A DNA stretch of 64,000 bases, taken from Porpolomopsis calyptriformis (Eukaryota > Basidiomycota > Agaricomycetes > Agaricales > Hygrophoraceae). The stretch spans positions 2,472,501-2,536,500 of the forward strand of contig OX621166.1 of the NCBI GenBank assembly GCA_951640195.1. Reading direction: 5' to 3'. The notes below the pieces were generated by a model. That model saw nothing but the letters and a program-made list of their open reading frames with translations, ran no database searches and was not told where the DNA came from. Numbering within the stretch: position 1 is the first letter of the stretch; every line of letters begins with the position of its first letter. Made by a program: the position numbers and the translations under genes. Positions 1-12,140 of this stretch are shown piece by piece.

Positions 1-1791
1 TCAAGCCGTATGTGTCGTTCCATGCCTCATTCAGAGATCGTAAATGCGGCACGAATGTCTCGCATTCAGGCCACGTCTGGGGTAATTCATGGTGTTTGAT
101 GTGCTCGAAGGCGAAACAGACAAGCGACACGGATAAATGGAGCCACTTTGGATAAGTTTCATTGGTCCTCGCAGACTCCTGCATCATGAATTTGACCAAA
201 TCGTGCATCCACAACGAAGACTCTCCGATATTTGGTCGATGGTCGATCAGAGATAGGTTGTTGAGTTGTTGTATGGCTTTCTGAAACTCGATTGGTTCGA
301 GAATTAGGGAAATCAGCGAAGAAGATTCTGAAGGTATCCGAGATGTCGGCCTTGTGTTGTCCGTTTCAGTTGTCGTGCCATGATGTAATGGCGAATGACG
401 CTTGCCCCATTCCTTCAGCCGTCGTAATGGGGTAAGCTTGAGTAACGATGATGGTGATGGCAAAGAAGATGTCAAGGGAAGGGGTGATGCTGGAAACGGG
501 TCGGTAGATGGCCCTGGGTCTTGGGAATGTGACAATCGCTTGGCTCCTTCAATAATCATCTTCACAGGTATGTTCTCTGTGTCGAGGAATGAAAGAACTT
601 TCAGAAGATTGCTGATATCGTGAGATTCGTGATTCAGTTGATCAAACAGGTTGGAAAATGTGACTGCGACAGATCGCTCCTCGTAAGTGTTTAGATCATT
701 CTCCCATTGAATCAGCTGTGAACGTATGTGAACATTTGCATTCGATGTAATTGGCAAAGATAAACGTACTTTCATCTTTTGCCTACTGTCATACAACTTG
801 AGCATATCGCCTAGATTGGTACCCGTTTGCTTAATAAACGATGCCGCATGAACAACGGCAAGAGGCAGACGACCAACGCAATTGACTAATGCTTCGGCTT
901 GGCTCAATACCAATGGCGTTGCGATTTCCGAATCGATACCTGCATCTTCAACAAGAAGGTTCGCCGCGTCCGTCAGGTCCAACGTTTGAAGTGCGAGTAT
1001 TGGATATTGTACTCCCGCCGCGTTCGTCAAAGCCTCAGCAACTTCAGCCGTCCGTGTTGTGAAAAGAATGCTCCCTTGGGTATTAGTTCGAGGGAGATGC
1101 AACCGAAGGAAGCTCAGGACATCGCGATGAACGTTGTCAACGATCAGAAGCCAATCGATGTCGCTGTTTCCATGCGACCCTTCCAACCAGCGTCTCGCCG
1201 ACGTTAGCTTCGCGCTCTGATTCTGATTGTAGCGGCTGTGGTCGTCGATGAGATCGAGAATTTTAGCAAACCCTTGGTTTAGCTTATCGACGGTGGTAGC
1301 CGATGTCCAGAATATGTGCGAGTACCAGTGGTGTTCGAATGCGAGTTTTGCGTACTTCAAAAGTAACTGGGTCTTCCCTAGTCCTGGCATCCCACGAATA
1401 GCGCAACGGCTTGGTAGATTGCTTGGGTGTTCATTTAGCGCTTCCTTGACAAACTCGAATTCTTTTCCTCTTCCAGTGAAATGTGCCGAGAGACGATCGA
1501 TAGGAGCATCGTTGATACGTTGAGGTAAACCTGACTGGCGGTTGGCGTTCTCTGGTTCTAGAATGCACAAGCAACGTCAGAAGGAATGTACTTCTGTCTA
1601 CGAATCGAAGCAGATGGCGGATTGGAGACGACTCTTTGCGCAAGCGCCAAATACAGCTCACTCGTCGAACATTATCGCTATGGGACTGACTGACCTGGGA
1701 CTGACAGATGATAATGGGTCACTTGATCATGTCCGACCAAGTTCACTGCGCCATGGTTTGCGTTGAGGGTACCGAGAGAAATGCTGCTCAT
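1..1791 (-). CDS. NB-ARC (NLR-type) receptor, C-terminus cut by window edge
   Basis: Partial gene; the 3' part lies left of the window. The P-loop reads GMPGLGKTQ (about 1380-1400), followed by a Walker B-like DWLLIVDN, an RNBS-B-like GSILFTTR and a GLPLA-like GRLPLAVVHAASF. This is the order expected of a STAND/NB-ARC NTPase. The segment before the P-loop has FTGRGKEFEFVKEAL, usual for fungal members. The C-terminal repeats, often TPR in this family, are not in the window. The start chosen is the ATG at 1791: it opens a short exon with GTLNANHGAVNLVGHDQ, which leaves at a GTCAGT donor near 1690; the next exon begins after CTAG near 1555. A small exon may lie between them. Known members are thought to act in fungal non-self recognition. 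Family assignment is firm, 5' exon structure less so. Confidence 0.85.
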
Positions 1792-2120
1792 GATGAAGGT
1801 GAGAAAGAGATAATCGATAGGCGCCCAAACGAGAGGATGACATCGCGCACGGACCACTATTATCACTTGCGGGACCAATTTATAAAACACAATGTCCGAA
1901 AACTCTGTGCTGCCTCCAATACCTTTCATTTGATGCATTTGCGCGTAGAGTAGCGACGAGCTCAAATCCATTTTGAAGAACCTGTTCCTGGGGTTACATG
2001 CACGTCGGTGTCAAAAGATTTGTCAATGGATTTGTCTTCGTGATCATTCCAAGTTGTTTGCTCTATGGTATCTCAACCACGCCGTACTATCTTGTCTGCA
2101 CACCATGGACCCCATCGATC

Positions 2121-2638
2121 TCACAGCAAAGGCGTCGCAGACAGGAATGGAAGGATGACAATCTTCTCAGTGTCCCACTGTCCAATTAGACCATTCACCA
2201 GTGCGGAATATGAACGATAAGAGAAGGAAAAGAGAAGACTCACGACGTCCGATAAATAATAAACGTCGCCCTCGATCATCTTCCTCACCTCTGCCAGACT
2301 CTCGGCTTTGAATATCATCACAGATCCTATCATCTTCTTCTCAGCCGTCGGTGACTCGACCGATTCGGGTGTCAACATGGCCCCAGCCATCTCTTCAGAA
2401 CGCTCGAATCAGTAATTAAAAGTCAAAAAGAGTGCCCCCCACTTAATATTCCATCTGCAATCCTCGGATTCGCTACCGACAAGTGTCTGTCCCGGACGGA
2501 AAGTCTCTTCTGAAACGTGCCTTCATCTTGCCTGTCGGGTGCATAAACAATGAATGTGTGAGACGTGGTAGTCATGTTCCTCAAGTTACAGTGAATGGAA
2601 GCTCTCAGCGCTGGCCGGGCGAGAATTCGAAGTAGCAT
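2121..2638 (-). CDS. YCII-related domain protein
   Basis: Three exons give a YCII-like alpha/beta protein of about 130 residues. The core reads HTFIVYAPDRQDEGTF, then RDRHLSVANPRIADG, MIGSVMIFKAESLAEVRKMI and EGDVYY. Intron 1 has GTGGGG donor and CTGAAG acceptor (about 2393-2446). Intron 2 has GTGAGT donor and GGACAG acceptor (about 2195-2250) and joins SDV to WDTEKIVILPF, the usual end of the family. The Arg-rich first residues (MLLRILARPALRAS) could be a mitochondrial targeting signal; alternatively translation starts at the later MTTTSH. The family's biochemical role is poorly known. Confidence 0.8.
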
Positions 2639-2714
2639 CCTGTGATCACACGATTAAATTTCTACCATTTATTATAAAGCAACCCCCCCAATCAAAGGGC
2701 CAGAAAGAATATCA

Positions 2715-5051
2715 TCAATCGACCACAAAGAAGCCATCGAATACACCATCCTCTGATTTCAGCCCAGACCCCGAACCCTCACTATCCAAACTCAGCCGTT
2801 CGAAATCGGACGAAACACTCTCCCCATCTCCTAGATAATGCGAACTGTTAAACTCGTTCTGCTTCCGAGTTGACGCCGCGAATTCCGGGAATGGACCAGG
2901 CGCGAAGTCTTCCCGAGAAGATTCCTCACCGCCGCGTTGTCTGCTTGCAGAAAGATGATGATCATACAATTCGTCAGCACCTTGTTCGAAGAGGGTATCA
3001 TCCTCATCCTCATCCGACCCCTCCGATTGAACATCTTCCGCATGCTCGTCAAAGGCGACGGAGATGGGTACGATCTGACTGCCTGGAGAGGGAACGAACT
3101 GATGGACAGCTTCTTCGAGACACTGAAGCACGAAAGAGATCCTCGGTCGCTTCCGCCAATCGGCGTGCCAACACATCTCCATCAATTTCCACACAATGTC
3201 AGTAAGACCCAGTACAGCCGCCTCATGCGGCCGCTCCGGTCGGATCCCTAGCATCACTTTGAACAACACTGTGGCGTCCCGCGGATATTGGTGAAAAGGG
3301 ACATGTCCCGTGAACACCTGGAGAAATTGAGAATGGGTATTGCAAGATGATGAGTCGAACAGACCTCCCATAATGTCATTCCAAATGCGTATATGTCACT
3401 TTCCGCCAGAGGGTGAGGTTTTTCGAGACCAGATTGTTCGGGATGGAAAATCTCTGGAGCCATCCATCTGTAGGATCCGAGGATGACGGATGATGCTGTT
3501 ATCGCATTCACCGTATTCGGGTCGTATGTCACTGCGGTCAGGCCGAAATCCGATAGGCAGGCGTGTAGCTCATCATTGATTAGGACGTTTGCCTGCGGGG
3601 AGGATATTAAACATTAGCGCCAAGGCTGTAGCGAGAGGAATTCCCGTACTCCTTTTAAATCTCCATGTAACACGCCAAGGGAGTGGAGAAATTGTAACCC
3701 CTTGGTGATATCAATGGCCTGGGATGAGAAGTATCAATAATCGTCATTTCAAGCAGGAAATGTGACGGTACCAAATCCAGACGCTTTGCGTTTGGGTTTT
3801 TTTTCAAGTATGTGATGATGTTCCCATTTTTCATCCACTCACAAACCATACAGAGAGGAAAGAGTGTGGTAGATGCTCCCAAGAAAGGGACGATGTTTGG
3901 GTGCGATAAGCGTTTCCAAAGAACAGCTTCTCGGTAAAAGGTCTACGCCAACAAAGGTGAGACGTTTGAGGACGGCTGATTGTGTGTGTTCATACCTTCT
4001 TAACGACTTTGACACTATCTCTGCCATGGACGCGCAGGACTTTAAGTGCCACCGTACGCGTGTTGTATGTCCCAAGCCAGACATCTGCGAACCCGCCTGA
4101 TGTGAAGGCTTCCGTACCCACCTTCTCTAAATTCTTTGAGAGAATGCAAGAAGTGGGTAACATGGTAGAACGTCCGCAGAGCCGTCTGAGGGTGCGTAAG
4201 CAATGGGTGTAGAGTTGGCTTTTCACTTCGTTATGGTCCATGGTCTGTGTTGCACGATCAGATCATCAAACGTATGCATGTCAGACTGATTCACACCTTG
4301 TCCAACAAGTCGATAAAGATCTGCGCATTGGCGCCTTTGAGACGGACAATGTCCCGAAGTTCATTTTCAGATGATAACAGCGCTTGGAGTAGATCGAACG
4401 TCTCTTCGAACCTGACTCCAGTGGAGAGGAGTATGGATAGGTCGTAATAAGCGGATTGTAAATGAGGTCGGTCATCTTCCGCCGCCTACGGGTTGGTTGG
4501 GAAACCTTATGGAATATAAGCGAAGTAACGCAAGCACCTTATCAACTAACTCGGAAGGGATTGTCCGGCCGATGCGACCGATGTCCCTTCTCACGTTGTC
4601 ATGGCTGAGCAGGAGAAGCAGCGAATCCAAGGGAGACCAGTGTTGTAATGCGGAGAGAAGATCAAGATACCAGCTGTTTTGGAGATTATCATAGCATCAG
4701 ATGGAAGAGAAGGGCGACACGGTACCGGAAGATATCCCAAAAGCGTTCGTCCCTAGATAGCACCTTTGGGGAAATGTCTAGACAATGACGGGCATAAGGT
4801 TCGCATAAGTGAACAAGGGTCTGGGTTGATTTCTGAAGAACGAAATGAGGACAAATATGGGAGGGCAAGAGAGAGAGAGCGACCTTGTATATTTGCATCC
4901 TCTTTTGGGGTTCCTGCATTCGAAGGTGGAGTTGGTATAGCCGGAGATTGATAGGTGTATCCCGCCATGATCTGTCGAGCTCGTTGTCGATTTCTGTTTG
5001 AATCTTCCTAACGACATTGGAGGCCCCGATCCGCTCCTGCAAAACGGGCAT
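2715..5051 (-). CDS. TKL-like serine/threonine protein kinase
   Basis: Multi-exon gene. The kinase domain carries a glycine loop GGFADVWLGTYNTRTVALKVL with the VALK lysine. It continues with HPNIVPFLGAS, the hinge CMVCEWMKNGN, the catalytic loop HGDLKGxN split by an intron near 3600-3655, DFG, and SYRWMAPEIF. Subdomain XI reads CWHADWRKRPRISFV. The HRD motif is HGD, as in many mushroom TKL-like kinases. The N-terminal half (about 4280-5051) has helical segments such as LRDIVRLKGANAQIFIDLLDKV, a pattern seen upstream of such kinases. The C-terminal tail is acidic and Ser-rich. The start taken is the ATG at 5051. The upstream exon layout is uncertain, including a possible intron with a CT-rich donor region near 4885. 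Substrate unknown. Confidence 0.85.
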
Positions 5052-5281
5052 GAGTGCCAACGCTGTGTATCAATGTGACTCGAGTACAATGAATGCCATG
5101 TCCACGTGCACGTGACTATCACTCCAACTCTTTAAAAGGCATTCCTTAACAGCTATTGTTCAACGTTTTAACCCATTATTTGAACTCGGTATCGATCAAC
5201 GTTTTCCATCTCATTTTGTCGGCTGAACATCATCCACCAGGTGTTCTCGACGAATAGCCTCGAAATCTGGCGTCCGATATT

Positions 5282-6148
5282 ATGCAGGCAGATACGGAGT
5301 CGACTCAAGACGAGGACCTTCTTCATCCGCTCTTCTCCTCTCCCGATGGCGACGTGATGTTGGGAGCCAAGGGTGGCCCGCTTTTCCGGGTGCACTCGTA
5401 TACGCTGAAAACCACGTCTGGTTGGTTTCGAGCCATGTTCTCCCTTCCGCAGAAGGTCGATGGAAGCAAGAGCGGGGTGGAGGTGATATACGTGGACGAA
5501 GACGCGTACACGCTCGAAAGTCTGTTGCGTATGGTGTGCGGACTGCCCATGTTGGCGATCGAGTCTTACGACACGGTGGATGCCCTTCTGTACGCGGCGG
5601 AGAAGTATGACATGCAAGGACCGATATCTATCATCCGGATGCTCACGATGACACCCGCGCTTCTGAACCAGCCTCTTCGGTTGTACAGCACGGCGAGTCG
5701 ATTCGGGTGGGAATCGGAAGCGAAGATCGCGTCGACGGAGACGCTGACGTACAACCTACACGATCCAGAGCACCGGCCGTACCTGCAGACACTTAGCACC
5801 GAGGCGGTGTTGAATATATTCTCGCTGCATCGGGTACGACGAGAAGGACTGCGGCAGCGACTGGACAACCCGCCGTTTGTGGAAGGAGGGACCGCGCAAT
5901 GCCACGTGTGTCGGGTGACGATCAACTACCATACGTGGAGAGAACTCAAGTACAAGATGATCTTAGAGATGGACGTGCGACCGTTGGGAGACACGATCGT
6001 GCAGTATGGATTACTCGAATGGGCCGAAGCTCGGGCATGCTGGGAAGCCAAATGTCCGAACAAGGAGTGCGAACGAGTCCTTTACGACAAAGGGGAGACA
6101 TTACGCCTCATCAAAGAATGTATTGAAGAACTGCCGAAATGTATTTAA
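5282..6148 (+). CDS. BTB/POZ domain protein
   Basis: Single-exon gene of 288 residues. The N-terminal third matches a BTB/POZ fold: SSPDGDVMLGAKGGPLFRVHS, then LKTTSGWFRAMFSLP, then VIYVDEDAYTLESLLRMV. The remainder is helical and has two Cys pairs, CHVC near residue 209 and CPNKEC near residue 261, which might bind metal. In mushrooms such small BTB proteins are abundant and usually of unknown function; in other eukaryotes BTB proteins can act as Cullin-3 adaptors. It starts 230 bp from the kinase start on the other strand, so the two could share a promoter region. Confidence 0.85.
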   Translation: MQADTESTQDEDLLHPLFSSPDGDVMLGAKGGPLFRVHSYTLKTTSGWFRAMFSLPQKVDGSKSGVEVIYVDEDAYTLESLLRMVCGLPMLAIESYDTVDALLYAAEKYDMQGPISIIRMLTMTPALLNQPLRLYSTASRFGWESEAKIASTETLTYNLHDPEHRPYLQTLSTEAVLNIFSLHRVRREGLRQRLDNPPFVEGGTAQCHVCRVTINYHTWRELKYKMILEMDVRPLGDTIVQYGLLEWAEARACWEAKCPNKECERVLYDKGETLRLIKECIEELPKCI

Positions 6149-6236
6149 TTATATTATGTAATTGACTACCAACCAATTTGATTATTATGTAATAACTACG
6201 TCGTCGTTTTTGTCCAATTTGATTACATAATTGATC

Positions 6237-9200
6237 ATGGCTTCACCACACGCTTGGGGCTCCAATTTCTGGGTCACACTCATCGATCCACAGGTGCGCG
6301 TTTTCTTTTCGTTCTTCTACCCTAATTTACCTCTCATTGTAGACCCAGTCTTCGTTCTTTGCGTGTCCAGCCACAGGCCAGGTCAGTTGGGATCCACCCG
6401 TTGGCAACTTTCTGTTCGTCTCGTTTCCATCTCGTCCTTTCTCCCCTGACTTCCTTTTCAGGCTGCCTCCTACCGACGATGGCCAGTGGTGGGAACTCAC
6501 AGATGATTCTCGCGGTGGCATACCCTATTACTACCAAACAAAAACGGGCGAAACCGTCTGGGACAAGCCACAGGCTTTTGTCATCCCTCTCGGTGTCATC
6601 CAGGTGCGCTCTTTCCCTCATCTCCATCCATCTCGCATTAACAACACACCAGAACACCGCCCTCGGTCGCCGCCTTTCCCAATCAACATCCGCTCCGGCT
6701 ACAGGCATCATCTCGCCACCCTCCGGCGATCGCGATCTCCCTCCGCCACAGAATCCATCTCGGCCCCAACCTCCACCTAGCCCTGCGTCACCCAGCAAGA
6801 AGAGTGCCCCCCCCAGACGTTCCTCTCTCATCGACCACGTCCACTCTCAAAACAGCTCATCTCGCTTCAACCATCTCCCACCCATCCCAGGCTCACCAGA
6901 CATTACCGATTTCTCTAATCCACCCTCCCCAAACTCTCACTCACCCGGACATCCACCTCTGAAATCCAAAGAGTCTCCAAGCCCGCCTGGAAAGCCCAAT
7001 CTAGGCAAAATAGACACCGTGGCCCGCGCTCGCTCCAAATCCACCCCGTACCTTCAGCCCCACTCGGCGTCCCCTCAGAGCCTGAACGCCGCCGTCGAGT
7101 TGTTAACAGGCTCGGAAAAGCCCTCCCTCTCGGATGGCGGCCACAGCTCGGCACTGGAAGCGAGTCCGCGCCGCGTGCATCTCAGTCGCGCGCGTGACGA
7201 TGGCGATAGCGATGATCCCCGCGTTAAACCTGGTAAGTCTCCAAGGGGTAAGGCCGAACGCGACCTCCCGCTCCTGCCCCCACTACCCCCGGCATCCCCC
7301 CGTCGCCCCATTCCTGCTGCGCCAGCTGGCCATTTTTGGAAAAACGCGTCTTCGCCCGCCATCACTGGGAGAGAGATTGGGCGCCCAGTCCTGAATCATG
7401 GTCATACTTTTTTCTTTGTTTTCTCCTCACCCCCCGTTTCTGATATTTTCGGCAGAAGCGACATTGAACATGAGTCCAGTCAAGAACCGTGCGAACGGGA
7501 AGCCCATCCCTATTGAACCACGACGGCGGTTACAACGTGCGCCACCGACGGCACCGACACCGACTACGACGCTCCCCACTGGGTGAGAAATCATCGCTTT
7601 TAATCCCTGTAATTGCTCACCAGTCGATAACTGTAGGACGTACCCGATCTTACCTCAGGATTTAGCGATGGACATTCAACAATTCTCTGAATCAGAATAT
7701 GCGAAACGGTACTTTTCTACACACCGTACTGGCTTTATATTCAGGCGGAAAGTCCCCGTAGCCCAGATGATGACCTGGCAAAAGGTTCCCTTTTTTTTCT
7801 TTCTTACTTGGCTACTTACTCCAACACCGTTCATCCTTCAGACCCCGTTGGCATCACCGCTCCTCACGCTGCGCCGCTCGCTCAATAAAGACGCGGTGAA
7901 GATATTCAAAGTGATTCAGCGGATTATGGGTGACAGGGAGCGTGATCGGTCGGTTGGGGTGGTCCCCATGCGGGATCATGCGTCGACGGTGAATCCGATC
8001 AATACCGGGTCGACGACTTCGCTGCCGAGTGCGAGTGTGGTGAGTGTGCTGGAAGAGGAGAGATGGTTGTTGGGAGAAGGGCTTAGGCATGGAGAGTTGA
8101 GGGATGAGATTTATTGTCAGTTGATGAAGCAGCTGAGTGGGAACCCCAATCCGTGAGTGTTGGATATCATCTATTCTTTCCTTCAAGAGATTGTTGGGCT
8201 CAAGTCTTTTCCTAAGGGAGAGCGTGTTCAAAGGGATGCAATTATTTTGCGTGCTTCTGGTTTCTTTTCCGCCCTCGAAGAATTTCGAGACGTACTTGCA
8301 CTCGTACCTGCAGCAAAAAACGACGCAGCAAGAGGGACGTGTCGATGTTATGGCCAAGTACTGTCTCCGACGGCTGGGGGTGGTTGCTAAGAAAGGACCC
8401 AGGGGGAAACCGCCTTCGATCGCCGAGATCGAGACAGCTTCGGTTAGTTCCATCACAAAACTGTTTTTTTTTTTTTATATCGTTTTAAAAATACAACCTC
8501 GTCAGGACGCTGCATTCAACCCATCCACGTTCGGAGAATCTCTAGACGCGATCATCCGTCTCCAAGAACGCAACTACCCACAACAAATGGTTCCGATCAT
8601 CCTACCCTTCCTCGCAGACGGCATCCTTGCGCTCGGGGGCACCAAATCAGAGGGGATCTTCCGGGTCCCGGGAGATGGGGATTCGGTGTCGGAACTGAAG
8701 CTGCGGATCGACCGGGGGTACTACACGCTGGACGGGATCGACGACCCGTACGTGCTGGCGTCACTTCTGAAGCTGTGGCTGCGGGAGCTGTGCGAGCCGC
8801 TGGTGCCGGAGGAGATGTACAATGAGTGCATCGAGCGGGCAAACGAGCCGGAGGCCTGCGTGCGGATGGTGGAGCGGCTGCCGACGATGAACAGGCGGGT
8901 GGTCCTGTTCGTGATCAGCTTCTTGCAGCTGTTTTTGGAGGAGAGGGTGCAGAGTGTGACGAAGATGACCCCGGCGAATTTGGCGCTGGTCATGGCGCCT
9001 AATTTGTTGAGGTGCAATTCCGAGTCGATGGCGGTTGTGTTTACGAACGCACAGTGAGTCTTTTTTCATTTTTTTCCTCCTTCTATTCTTTTTTTTGCTG
9101 TGGTGCTGATGTTGGCGGGGTTATGATAGATACGAACAGGTTTTCGTGTATAATTTGCTTCTTCACCTCAAATGCCACCTGATAGACTCGGCATACCTAC

Positions 9201-9287
9201 CCGTGCACGGTCTCGGCGCTATCCCTAGCACAGGTGCTTCACCACCTCGGACGTCCAAGTCGCGACCCCGTCGTCTGAATCACTAAC
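6237..9287 (+). CDS. WW-MyTH4-RhoGAP protein (ARHGAP39/Vilse-like)
   Basis: Nine or so exons joined by clean GT-AG introns. Order: a WW-like segment (WDPPVGNF) and a WW domain (GQWWELTDDSRGGIPYYYQ, then TGETVWDKP), a long Pro/Ser-rich linker, a MyTH4 domain (LTLRRSLNKDAVKIFKVIQ, then GELRDEIYCQLMKQLSGNPNP, then VLLVSFPPSKNFETYL), and a RhoGAP domain. The RhoGAP part shows ALGGTKSEGIFRVPGD with the arginine finger at GIFR, LKLWLRELCEPLVP, and MTPANLALVMAPNLLR. This architecture is that of ARHGAP39/Vilse, a Rac/Cdc42 GAP, so a role in polarity or actin control is inferred. Introns include those at about 6292-6342, 7231-7455, 7787-7841 and 8157-8217. The ATG is at 6237 and the protein ends SRPRRLNH at 9287. 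Confidence 0.9.
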
Positions 9288-10255
9288 TCACAACAACCCA
9301 CCTAACTAACCTAACCCCTTGAGCTGAGCTCAAATTTATACTGATGGAATTTTGTTTTCTTCGGAGAGGTGTTCTTTTATGTCTGGGATCGTTTGCTTCA
9401 CATACGTACATGTACATAGATAATGTTGCATATATACCATTTTTTGTTGGTTGGAGTGTTGCATGAATAACCCTCGGACTGGATTTTTATTTTATTTTCT
9501 ATCGTGCGGTAGGTTGGCCTATGACTATATATGAGTGAGTTGGTGAGATCCCCTGCCTCGCGTTGTACTTGCAGTGGGTATCTAACCTGGCAGATGTGGC
9601 ATCCACCCTTGCAGCGGGCATCACCCCGTTCTTGACTGATTAGTTCCATCATTATGATCGATGGGTTATTCGACACAACACCAAGCGGCTAACCTCGACT
9701 TTGGAGAGGTTCAAGTTAACCGTCACCGAACCCTTGCCATGAGGTCCTTTTCGTACTTGAAGCTGACTACTACAGATAACAAGCCTCGTACAAGCTAAAA
9801 CGAGTACTGTCCGCGGTTGTGGGAGTGCTTTTCGTTTGATAACGGCTTGCAAAGTGAGGATCGGCGGTACCATATTTGGTAATACAGCAATGTACAAAGA
9901 TCATCGTCATATTTCTCTTATTGGGTGTCATGCTGGCAACCTCAGCTTTCGAACCACTTGGCAGAGGCGGTCATTAGTGAACACGGAGCCGATGGGAACT
10001 ATCGTGTGAGGGCAGGTAGCAAATGAGGATACTTGATTGGGTGATGACTGGCCTTCGAAGTGTGCCAAAATCCTGATGTTGTATGGCACAAATACGAATA
10101 TTCGAAATGACGCGAGACATATGTTGATGGATTGTGATCAGATCAAGATGCTTGGATTATTTGCCTCTGAGATCTCCACAGGATAAAGGGCATTAGAAAT
10201 GACGACAGGATTATGCAGACCTATCTGGTTCGACAAGTGTGCTTGGTACAAGTTT
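9288..10255. other. Intergenic, no gene seen
   Basis: About 970 bp between the RhoGAP stop and the stop of the ankyrin gene. It should hold the two converging 3' UTRs. I see no conserved protein pattern, no tRNA box pair and no clear repeat here. Confidence 0.6.
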
Positions 10256-12140
10256 TCATGACCCATATTTAGTTGCATACAAAGGGGGTGTTTGACCATC
10301 AGAGTCCTTCGAGTGCACTTGAATGTCATCCTGAGTAAGCAGCAGGTTGATAATGGCATCATGCCCATTCCGACCTGCATGCGATAGGGGTGTTCGACCA
10401 CACTCATCCTTCGAGTCCACTTGAACATCATCCCGAGTAAGCAGCAGTTTTACGATGGCTTCATGCCCATTCCGAGCTGCATATAAAAGGGGCGTTCGAC
10501 CATGGTTATCCTTCGAGTCCGCTTGAACATCATTCCGAGCAAGCAGCAGTTTTACAATGGCACAATGCCCTTTCTCAGCTGCATATGAAAGGGGGGCCCG
10601 ACCACCTGAGTCCTTCGAGTCCGCTTGAACGTCATCCCGAGTGAGCAGCAGTTTGATGATGGCATGATGGCCATTCAGAGCTGCATACAAAAGGGGTGTC
10701 TGGCCACGGTGGTCCTTCGAGTCTGCTTGAACATTGTTCCGAGCAAGCAGCAGATTGACGGTGGTATCATGCCCATTCTCAGCTGCATATGAAAGGGGGG
10801 TTCGACCATGGTGGTCCTTCGAGTCTGATTGAACATTGTCCTGAGCAAGCAGCAGTTTGATGATGGTACCATGGTCATTCTCAGCTGCATATGAAAGGGA
10901 GGTTCGACCATCTGAGTCCTTCGAGTCAGCCTGAACATCATCCAGAGTGAGCAGCAGCTTTACGATGACATCATGTCCATTCTTAACTGCATATGAAAGG
11001 GGCGTTCGGCCATGCGTATCCTTCGAGTCCGCTTGAACATCATTCCGAGCAAGCAGCCGTTTTACGATGTCATCATGCCCATTCTCAGCTGCATATGAAA
11101 GGTGTGTTCGACCATCAGAGTCCTTCGAGTCCACTTGAACACCATCTCGAGCGAGCAGCAATTTAACGATAGCATCACACCCATTCTTAGCCGCACACAA
11201 AAGGAGGGTTTGATCGTGTGAGTGCTTCAAGTCTGCTTGAACGTCATCCCGGGTGAGCAGCCTTTTTATGATGGCATCATGCCTATCCTCAGCTGCATAC
11301 CAAAGGGGTGTTCGACCATGCTTGTCCTTCGAGTCCGCTTGAACATCATCCCGAGCAACCAGCAGTTTTACAATGGCATCATGCCCTCTTTCAACTGCAT
11401 ATGACAGTGGGGTTCGACCATGCTTGTCCTTCGAGTCAGCCTGAACATCATCCCGAGTGAGCAGCATTTTGATGATGGCATCATGCCCATTCTCAGCTGC
11501 ATACGAGAGGGATGTTCGACCATCCGAGTCCTTCAAGTCCGCTTGAACGTCATCCCAAGTGAGCAGCAGTTTGATGATGGCATGATGGCCATTCAGAGCT
11601 GCGTACAAAAGGGGTGTTCGGCCATGGTGGTCCTTTGAGTCTGCTTGAACATTGTTCCGAGCAAGCAGCAGTTTGATGATGGTACCATGGTCATTCTCAG
11701 CTGCATACGAAAGGGAGGTTCGACCATCTAAGTCCTTCGAGTCAGCCTGAACGTCATCCAGAGTGAGCAGCAGCTTTACGATGACATCATGCCTATTCTT
11801 AACTGCATGCGAAAGGGGCGTTCGGCCATGTGTATCCTTCGAGTCCGCTTGAACGTCATCCCGAGCAAGCAGCAGTTTTACAATGGCATCATGCCCTCTT
11901 TCAACTGCATATGACAGCGGGGTTCGACCACGGTTGTCCTTCGAGTCCGCTTGAACGTCATCCCGAGCGAGCAGCAGCTTCACGACAGCATCGTGCCCTC
12001 TTTCAACTGCATATGACAGCGGGGTTCGACCACGGTTGTCCTTCGAGTCTGCTCGAACATCATCCCGAGTAAGCAGCAGCTTCACGACAGCATCGTGCCC
12101 TCTTTCAACTGCATATGACAGCGGAGTTCTACCGTATTCG
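10256..12140 (-). repeat. 102-bp tandem array encoding ankyrin repeats (receptor A)
   Basis: Eighteen full 34-codon units plus a partial one. The consensus is GRTPLSYA, three variable residues, H, then IVKLLL-R-DVQADSKD. Framework residues are almost frozen while positions 1-2, 11-14 and 23-26 vary. Units 4-6 resemble units 12-15 closely (both carry DVIVKLLLTLDDV then DHGTIIKLLLA), which points to duplication of a block of several repeats. Confidence 0.85.

Noticed and set aside
9398..9897. Small minus-strand genes downstream of the RhoGAP gene
   Set aside because: The frames have no conserved pattern or splice structure and lie in a likely 3' UTR.
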